64,000 bases of DNA from Azospirillum brasilense (lineage in GTDB: Bacteria; Pseudomonadota; Alphaproteobacteria; Azospirillales; Azospirillaceae), in the NCBI RefSeq assembly GCF_008365405.1, contig NZ_QOKV01000023.1, forward strand, positions 1-64,000, read 5' to 3'. Made by a program: the position numbers and the translations under genes. The notes under the pieces were generated by a model, which was given only the letters and a program-made list of their open reading frames with translations, made no database searches and was not told the origin of the DNA. Of the stretch, positions 58,866-64,000 are shown one piece after another. Position 1 is the stretch's first letter. Every line of letters begins with the position of its first letter.

Positions 58866-60581
58866 ATGCAGCTTGCGCATGACTCGATCAGACGCCCGGT
58901 GCCGCAGACCAACGCGCAGGTCCGACGCCCGTCGCACCGCGAGCGTGACCGCTTCGTCGGTTTCGCTTTCGCCGCGGCGGATTTGCTGATCGAGACGGAT
59001 GGGCGCGGAAGCATTCTGTTCTGCGCGGGCGCGCGCTGCCGCCTGACCGAAGGGGACGTGGCCGGCTTGGTCGGCACCAGCCTGCTCGACGTCGTGGCGC
59101 CGAACGACCGCAAATACGTCACCGTTTTGTTCAAGCGCATCCAGGACAAGGGCCGCATCAAGCCGGCGCGCGTCGTCTTCCAGGGCTGCGACGGCAACCG
59201 CTTTCCGGCGCTGCTCGGCGGCTGCCGGCTCGACTCCTGCCCCGGGTCGCTGTTCCTGACCGTGCTGTTGGCCTCCGGCCCGCGCAACACGAACGAGGCG
59301 CTCGCCGCGGCGGGCCAGCTTCTCGACGGCAACGCCTTCAGCCACATCCTGGAGGACCGCATCATCAAGGCGCGGGAGAAGGGGCTGGACAACGCCCTGA
59401 CCCTGCTGCTGATCGACGGCCTGCAGTCGATGGTGGACGCCCTGCCCGAGGGGGCGGCGAGCGAGGTGATGCAGGGGATCGAGGCCTATCTGCGGGCGAT
59501 CTCCGCCAACGGCGACAGCGCCGGGCAACTGGCCACCGACCGTTACGGCGTCGTCCACGCCTCGGACATCGACGGGCAGGAGGTGCAGGCCCACATCACC
59601 CAGATCATCCAGAGCGCCGGCGGCGAGTTGCCCGGCGGCATCCGCACCTGGTCGCTGGACGTGTCGGACGAGCGGCTGGACCCCGCCGACGCGGCGCGCG
59701 CGCTGGTCTACACGGTGCAGGCCTTCGCCTCCGCCCAGGGCGGCGAGTTCACCATCTCCAGCCTGGAGGACGGCGCCAAGCGCATGCTGTCCGACGCGGT
59801 GGACCGCATCGGCCGGCTGCGCGCGACCATCGAGAAACGCGACTTCTTCGTGGTCTACCAGCCCATCGTCGATATCGGGACCCGGACCGTCCATCATCTC
59901 GAAGCGTTGACGCGGGTGGAGGGCATGCCGTCCCCGGCGGACTTCATCACCTTCGCCGAGGATGTCGGGCTGATCTACGATTTCGACCTGCTGCTGACGC
60001 AGTCGGTGCTGGACACCATGCACGCCCACCGCAAGGAGCCGACCCTGCCGGACGTGGCGATCAACCTGTCCGCCAAGACGCTGATGAGCCCTATTTTCCT
60101 GCGCCAGTTCCTGGCGGTGACGGAGCCCTATGGCGAGCTTGCCCGCAAGCTGCTGATTGAGGTGACCGAGACCGTCGTCGTCACCGACATCGCCAAGTTG
60201 AACGAGGTTTTGCAAAAGCTCCGCGCCGCCGGTTTTCGTATTTGCCTGGACGACGTCGGGGCCGGATCGACCTCCTTTCAATCGCTCTACGGCATCCAGG
60301 CGGATTTTGCCAAGATCGACGGCCACTTCGTCCGCGGCGCCGTGGACAGCGGCCGCGACATGGCCATGCTGCGGTCCATGGTGGACGTGTGCCGCCAGTT
60401 GGGGCTGGGGCTGATCGGGGAGCAGGTGGAAGGGCCCGAGCACGCGCAGCTCCTGACGGAGCTGGGGGTGCCGCTGGCGCAGGGCTACCTCTACAGCCGC
60501 CCCTCCCGCGACTTCGCCTATTTCGCGAAGGACTGGGCGAAGATGGCCGGTACAGGCGGCAAGGTTCTCCGGAAAGGCTGA
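58866..60581 (+). CDS. PAS-EAL protein, probable c-di-GMP phosphodiesterase
   Basis: The 571-residue protein has a PAS-like domain at about 35-140 (DLLIETDGRGSILFCAGARC), a central region (about 160-310) that may be a degenerate GGDEF (the signature site reads TDRYGVVH), and an EAL domain from about 330. EAL residues are conserved: Glu346 (EALTR), Asn in INLSAKTL, Glu in EVTET, the Asp pair in DDVGAG, Lys in KIDG and Glu in GEQVEG. It should hydrolyse c-di-GMP. No membrane segment is evident. The start is ATG 58866 after an AT-rich 200-base leader; the ribosome site is weak. Confidence 0.85.
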   Translation: MQLAHDSIRRPVPQTNAQVRRPSHRERDRFVGFAFAAADLLIETDGRGSILFCAGARCRLTEGDVAGLVGTSLLDVVAPNDRKYVTVLFKRIQDKGRIKPARVVFQGCDGNRFPALLGGCRLDSCPGSLFLTVLLASGPRNTNEALAAAGQLLDGNAFSHILEDRIIKAREKGLDNALTLLLIDGLQSMVDALPEGAASEVMQGIEAYLRAISANGDSAGQLATDRYGVVHASDIDGQEVQAHITQIIQSAGGELPGGIRTWSLDVSDERLDPADAARALVYTVQAFASAQGGEFTISSLEDGAKRMLSDAVDRIGRLRATIEKRDFFVVYQPIVDIGTRTVHHLEALTRVEGMPSPADFITFAEDVGLIYDFDLLLTQSVLDTMHAHRKEPTLPDVAINLSAKTLMSPIFLRQFLAVTEPYGELARKLLIEVTETVVVTDIAKLNEVLQKLRAAGFRICLDDVGAGSTSFQSLYGIQADFAKIDGHFVRGAVDSGRDMAMLRSMVDVCRQLGLGLIGEQVEGPEHAQLLTELGVPLAQGYLYSRPSRDFAYFAKDWAKMAGTGGKVLRKG

Positions 60582-60636
60582 CGCGCGGCGGGAACCGGCC
60601 GCTCCCGCCCATCGTCAAGCCGGCATCAGGCCGGCA

Positions 60637-60813
60637 TCAAGCCAGTTCGTGCGCTGCATCGATGCAGTGGCGTGCCTGGGCGAGAAGCTCGCGGTTGCGG
60701 TCCATGAACTCCTTGGCGGCACCGCAGGCCCCCGGATGCAGCCGGACTTCCGCCAGAAGCCGTTCCGCCTCGTCCAGCGAATTCAAGACCGATACCGCTG
60801 TGTCGATGTCCAT
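60637..60813 (-). CDS. small hypothetical protein
   Basis: This 58-residue protein (MDIDTAVSVLNSLDEAERLL) is predicted helical, with a second helix EFMDRNRELLAQARHCIDAA. No family is recognised. AAGGGGG precedes the ATG at 60813, and the GC third-position bias fits coding. It lies convergent to the EAL gene (55 bases) and 141 bases downstream of the DUF599 gene. Confidence 0.6.
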   Translation of the reverse strand: MDIDTAVSVLNSLDEAERLLAEVRLHPGACGAAKEFMDRNRELLAQARHCIDAAHELA

Positions 60814-60954
60814 GGCCGCCCCCTTAACATGGCGTGCTGCAATGCACGCGTTCATCAGGCGGCTATGACAAAAGCATTAATTTGCGCTGCAGCGTATTGG
60901 CCATAACGTCGCAGATTTAGAACATTTTAACATATTTATCGCCAAAAACGTGCA

Positions 60955-61668
60955 TCATCGCCGCTCGAGCTTCTCAAGCGCATCCACCTGTACGCGGATG
61001 ACCTTTTCCGTCGCGGAGAAGCCCTGCCGGCGGGTCAGGACGACGATGACCGCCGCGGTGGACACCATGAAGAACCAGGGGCCGAGCATCCAGGCCAGCG
61101 CCGCCATGGCGAAGTAATAGGCGCGCATGCCGCCGTTCAGCGCCTTGACGGCCAGCGTCATGGCGGCGGCGATGCTGTCGGCCATCGCCGTCTTCTCCTC
61201 CGCCGGCACCGGGGGCAGCGGTGCGGAGCCGATCAGGGCGCAGCAGTAATTGTACTGGCGCAACGCCCAGGTGAATTTGAAGAAGCCGAAGGTGAAGATC
61301 GCCACGAGCAGCAGCATCTTCAACTCGAAGAACTCGCGCGTGGTCTGCACCGTGAAGGACAGCGTGCCGACCAGCTTGTGGGCGCTCTCCACCGCGCCGA
61401 AGGCACCGACCAGACCGGCCAGGATCAGCATGTTCGTGCTGGCGAAGAAGGTGCAGCTCTGCATCGTGTGGCCGACGAGCTGCGAATCCATGATGCGGTT
61501 GTCGCGCTCCAGCATCCGCTCCATCCAATGGCGGCGCACCTTCTTGAGATGCTGGTTGACGACCATGCGCCCGCCCAGCATGTGGTCCTGGATCAGCGTG
61601 AAACCCGCCCAGCAGGCGAGGAACCACAGGAAGGCGACGGTGTCGAGGAAGGTGATGTCGGGCGTCAC
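60955..61668 (-). CDS. DUF599 membrane protein
   Basis: The 237-residue inner-membrane protein has four to five hydrophobic segments. DTVAFLWFLACWAGFTLI is the first; RHWMERMLERDNRIMDSQLV, KALNGGMRAYYFAMAALAWM and TFFASTNMLILAGLVGAFGA are typical DUF599 blocks. Function is unknown; the family appears in many alphaproteobacteria. The ATG at 61668 is the likely start. An AT-rich stretch lies downstream, before the small 58-residue gene. Confidence 0.9.
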   Translation of the reverse strand: MTPDITFLDTVAFLWFLACWAGFTLIQDHMLGGRMVVNQHLKKVRRHWMERMLERDNRIMDSQLVGHTMQSCTFFASTNMLILAGLVGAFGAVESAHKLVGTLSFTVQTTREFFELKMLLLVAIFTFGFFKFTWALRQYNYCCALIGSAPLPPVPAEEKTAMADSIAAAMTLAVKALNGGMRAYYFAMAALAWMLGPWFFMVSTAAVIVVLTRRQGFSATEKVIRVQVDALEKLERR

Positions 61669-61741
61669 GGGCGGACACTCTGGCGCGAGGGGAAGGGGTC
61701 GGTCCGGCGCAAGGGTGTAGCCGTCCCCCCGCCGCCTGTCC

Positions 61742-61771
61742 AGGGGCGCCCCGGTGGGGCAGGACGCCCCT
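61742..61771. repeat. compound palindrome before the DUF599 gene
   Basis: AGGGGCG (61742-61748) and CGCCCCT (61765-61771) flank an inner GCCCC-GGT-GGGGC stem. It overlaps the last two bases of the RHH gene and could form a hairpin that terminates or attenuates readthrough. Confidence 0.5.
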
Positions 61772-61973
61772 ACCCTCGCCTCTGCACCGCGTTCAGCACA
61801 TGGACCCGGATCGCGCTCGACAGGTTGCCGCTGCGGGTCGAATCGATCTCCTCGATCAGCGCGTTGACCGACATCCCCCGCACCTGCGCGAGGCCCTTCA
61901 GCGCCTCCCAGAATTCCTCTTCCAGGGAGACGCTGGTCGGGTGCCCGGCGATGAGGACGGAGCGCTTTTTCAT
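61770..61973 (-). CDS. ribbon-helix-helix domain protein
   Basis: The 67-residue protein MKKRSVLIAGHPTSVSLEEE has the RHH_4-like fold: a beta-strand (VLIAGHPTSVSLE) followed by two helices (EFWEALKGLAQVRGMSVNAL; SSAIRVHVLNAVQRRG). The family is seen next to fumC in alphaproteobacteria, as here (19 bases after fumC). The target is unknown. It probably shares the fumC transcript. Confidence 0.9.
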   Translation of the reverse strand: MKKRSVLIAGHPTSVSLEEEFWEALKGLAQVRGMSVNALIEEIDSTRSGNLSSAIRVHVLNAVQRRG

Positions 61974-61992
61974 GGACGGCGCACGGCCCCGG

Positions 61993-63393
61993 TCACCGGG
62001 GCTTCACCATGGTTTCCGGCTTGACCCACTGATCGAACTGCTCCTCGGTCAGCAGGCCAAGCGCCACGCCGGCCTGTTTCAGAGTCGTTCCCTCCTTGTG
62101 GGCCTTCTTGGCGATCGTCGCCGCGTTGTCGTAGCCGATGTGCGGGTTCAGCGCGGTGACCAGCATCAGGCTCTCGTTCAGCAATTGGCCGATGCGCTCG
62201 CGGTTCGCCTCGATGCCGACGACGGCGTTGTCGGTGAAGCTGTTGCAGGCGTCGGCCAGCAACCGGATTGACTGCAGCACGTTGTAGGCGATCACCGGCT
62301 TGAAGACGTTCAGCTCGAAATGGCCGGTGGCGCCGGCGATGCTGACGGTGGTCTGGTTGCCCATCACCTGGGCGCAGACCATGGTCATCGCCTCCGACTG
62401 GGTGGGATTCACCTTGCCGGGCATGATGGAGGAGCCCGGCTCGTTCTCTGGCAGCGCGATCTCCCCGATGCCGCAGCGCGGGCCGGAGCCGAGCAGGCGG
62501 ATGTCGTTGGCGATCTTCATCAGCGACACGGCCAGTGTGTTCAGGCTGCCATGCGCGTCCACCAGCGCGTCGTGGCTCGCCAGCGCCTCGAACTTGTTCT
62601 CGGCGGTGACGAAGGGCAGCCCAGTGATGGAGGCCACCTCCTCGGCGAAGGCTTCGGCGAAGCCGGTCTTGGCGTTCAGCCCGGTGCCCACCGCCGTGCC
62701 GCCCTGGGCCAGCCGGTAGAGCTGCGGCAGCGACGCCTTCACCCGCTCGATCCCGTAGGCGATCTGGGTGGCGTAGCCGGAGAACTCCTGCCCCAGGGTC
62801 AGCGGCGTAGCGTCCTGGAGGTGGGTGCGCCCGATCTTCACGATGTCGGCGAACTCGGCCGCCTTCGCGGCCAGCGCCGCGTGCAGATGCTCCAGCGCCG
62901 GCAGAAGCTCGTGGTGGATCTGCTCGGCCGCGGCGATGTGCATGGCGGTGGGGAAGCTGTCGTTGGACGACTGCCCCATGTTGACGTGGTCGTTGGGGTG
63001 GACCGGCTTCTTCGACCCCATCTCGCCGCCCAGCGCCTCGATGGCGCGGTTGGAGATGACCTCGTTCGCGTTCATGTTCGTCTGGGTGCCGGAGCCGGTC
63101 TGCCAGACCACCAGCGGAAAATGATCGGCGAGCGTGCCGTCGATCACCTCCTCCGCCGCCTCGACGATGGCGCGGCCCAGCCGGGGGTCGAGCACCTCCA
63201 GCGCCATGTTGGCGAGCGCCGACGCCTTCTTCTGGATGCCGAGCGCGCGCACCAGCGCCGGCGGCATGCGCTCCCCGCCGATGCGGAAGTTGCGCAGCGA
63301 GCGCTGCGTCTGGGCGCCCCAGTAACGGTCGGCGGCAACCTCGATCGGTCCGAAGCTGTCGGTCTCGGTGCGCATCCCGGTCTTACCGGTCAT
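61993..63393 (-). CDS. fumC: class II fumarate hydratase (FumC)
   Basis: The 466-residue enzyme interconverts fumarate and malate in the TCA cycle. [15 protein letters not shown] is the superfamily signature with the catalytic serine in the mobile loop; [17 protein letters not shown] and [16 protein letters not shown] are further active-site blocks, and [17 protein letters not shown] is intact. This is the iron-free, oxygen-stable form. ACGAGG eight bases before ATG 63393 decides the start; the upstream in-frame ATG is weaker. It is followed by the RHH gene. Confidence 0.97.
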   Translation of the reverse strand: MTGKTGMRTETDSFGPIEVAADRYWGAQTQRSLRNFRIGGERMPPALVRALGIQKKASALANMALEVLDPRLGRAIVEAAEEVIDGTLADHFPLVVWQTGSGTQTNMNANEVISNRAIEALGGEMGSKKPVHPNDHVNMGQSSNDSFPTAMHIAAAEQIHHELLPALEHLHAALAAKAAEFADIVKIGRTHLQDATPLTLGQEFSGYATQIAYGIERVKASLPQLYRLAQGGTAVGTGLNAKTGFAEAFAEEVASITGLPFVTAENKFEALASHDALVDAHGSLNTLAVSLMKIANDIRLLGSGPRCGIGEIALPENEPGSSIMPGKVNPTQSEAMTMVCAQVMGNQTTVSIAGATGHFELNVFKPVIAYNVLQSIRLLADACNSFTDNAVVGIEANRERIGQLLNESLMLVTALNPHIGYDNAATIAKKAHKEGTTLKQAGVALGLLTEEQFDQWVKPETMVKPR

Positions 63394-63460
63394 GGTCAGG
63401 TCCTCGTCGGTTCGAACATCGTTCCGGTCAGCGAATTTTTTCCCGAATCGCCCGCCGGGC

Positions 63461-63486
63461 AAGGGGAATCAACGCGGAATCCCCTT
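63461..63486. repeat. inverted repeat in the fumC/63614 divergent region
   Basis: AAGGGGAATC (63461-63470) and GAATCCCCTT (63477-63486) are complementary save one central mismatch. It lies 68 bases before fumC and may be a hairpin or regulatory site. Confidence 0.4.
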
Positions 63487-63613
63487 TGGGCAAGGGTCCG
63501 GCCGAATTTGTTCTTGTTGCGTTCCGTTTCCTGCGTTACCGTTTCGGCGTGACCGGCCCTGCATCCCATCCCGCCCCCATCCCGCTGCCCCTCTCCAGCC
63601 CTGGGAGATTCGA

Positions 63614-63868
63614 ATGAGCGACTTCGCCACGGACCATGTCCGCGCCTTCATCGCCAAGACCCGCGTCGCCGAGATGACGGCGAAGGGCTGGCGCGTGGTC
63701 GGCCCCGGCGAGGAAGGCTCCCTGCTCATGGAAGGGCCGCAGCTTGGCGGCGCACCGGTTCGCCTGTTGGCCTTGGTCAACGATCTGTTCGACGATCTGG
63801 TCGCCCAGGCGTTGGAGCGCGCCGACCGCATCGACCACGCCGCGGGTCGGCTGCCGCGCGCCGCGTAA
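63614..63868 (+). CDS. small hypothetical protein
   Basis: This 84-residue soluble protein (MSDFATDHVRAFIAKTRVAE) shows an N-terminal helix, a beta-rich middle (KGWRVVGPGEEGSLLMEGPQ) and a C-terminal helix (LVNDLFDDLVAQALERADRI). I do not know the family. GGGAGA precedes the ATG at 63614 and codon bias matches neighbours. It is divergent from fumC across 220 bases. The last 132 bases of the window after it show nothing I can name. Confidence 0.6.
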   Translation: MSDFATDHVRAFIAKTRVAEMTAKGWRVVGPGEEGSLLMEGPQLGGAPVRLLALVNDLFDDLVAQALERADRIDHAAGRLPRAA

Positions 63869-64000
63869 GGAGCTACGCCCGGCGCACCGGGCCCCACAAA
63901 GGACGTACCCCGCCCGGCGGGACGGCCTGTTAACGTCCCGCCGTGGCGGCTTAAGGCTTGCGGACGCCGCCGTTAAGGCTCCGCTTCCCTCCCGCCTATG

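Noticed and set aside
1-64000. CRISPR array, rRNA, tRNA, insertion sequence or prophage
   Set aside because: I looked for spaced repeats, cloverleaf-like runs, transposase or integrase motifs and found none. The only tandem array (41482) has no spacers.

Overview
The window looks like the chromosome of a high-GC alphaproteobacterium of the Rhodospirillales, most probably an Azospirillum of the brasilense group. The strongest pointers are a one-piece anthranilate synthase trpE(G) behind a Trp-codon leader, a one-piece indolepyruvate ferredoxin oxidoreductase, the alphaproteobacterial regulators GapR (DUF2312) and TrcR (DUF1013), and a nitrogen-type (sigma-54) promoter in front of a flagellar hook gene. 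I see no rRNA or tRNA gene, no insertion sequence, no phage gene and no CRISPR array. The gene set is mostly core metabolism and envelope functions. The genus is inferred from gene content, not from a marker gene.

Layout. 0-7.3 kb: the start of pntAA (cut by the window edge), gapR, trpE(G) with its leader and attenuator, two cation diffusion facilitators, a CBS-domain protein and a receiver-domain protein. 7.3-16.8 kb: an intergenic palindromic repeat, the indolepyruvate oxidoreductase, a three-gene operon (SGNH protein, TPR-glycosyltransferase, GT-A glycosyltransferase), an ECF sigma/anti-sigma pair and a KfrA-like protein. 16.8-26.2 kb: prpE, an esterase, an M3 oligopeptidase, a hemerythrin under a probable FNR-type box, a BBE-type flavoprotein and a UbiB-family kinase. 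26.3-30.2 kb: a queuosine cluster, queA-tgt-queF and then queG after a palindromic repeat. 30.2-36 kb: an envelope polysaccharide operon (O-antigen ligase, GT9, flippase-like protein) and a large chemoreceptor. 36-46.5 kb: an acyl-CoA ligase with an Eis-like acetyltransferase, ybjN-proC-ybaK, ubiK, a six-copy palindromic tandem repeat, a large AsmA protein, and DUF4169 and DUF2189 proteins. 46.5-53.7 kb: DUF1192, a quinone oxidoreductase, trcR, ubiX, a beta-carbonic anhydrase, sigma-54-driven flgE, and a second TPR-glycosyltransferase convergent with it. 53.9-64 kb: phosphofructokinase operon, DUF465, purE-purK, a PAS/EAL protein, DUF599, an RHH protein with fumC, and small hypotheticals.

Themes. 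Tryptophan supply is controlled by attenuation, and the oxidoreductase can process indolepyruvate made from tryptophan. Several genes concern glycan assembly or protein glycosylation: two TPR-glycosyltransferases resemble FlmG-type flagellin glycosyltransferases, and one lies beside the hook gene. Ubiquinone-related genes (ubiX, ubiK, a UbiB-family gene) and tRNA modification by queuosine are also present.

The least explained element is a tandem array of six 23-bp units, each carrying the palindrome GACGCAATGCGTC or a one-base variant, between the AsmA gene and ubiK. Several perfect palindromes in divergent promoter regions are also unexplained. All calls come from reading the sequence; no database search was possible.
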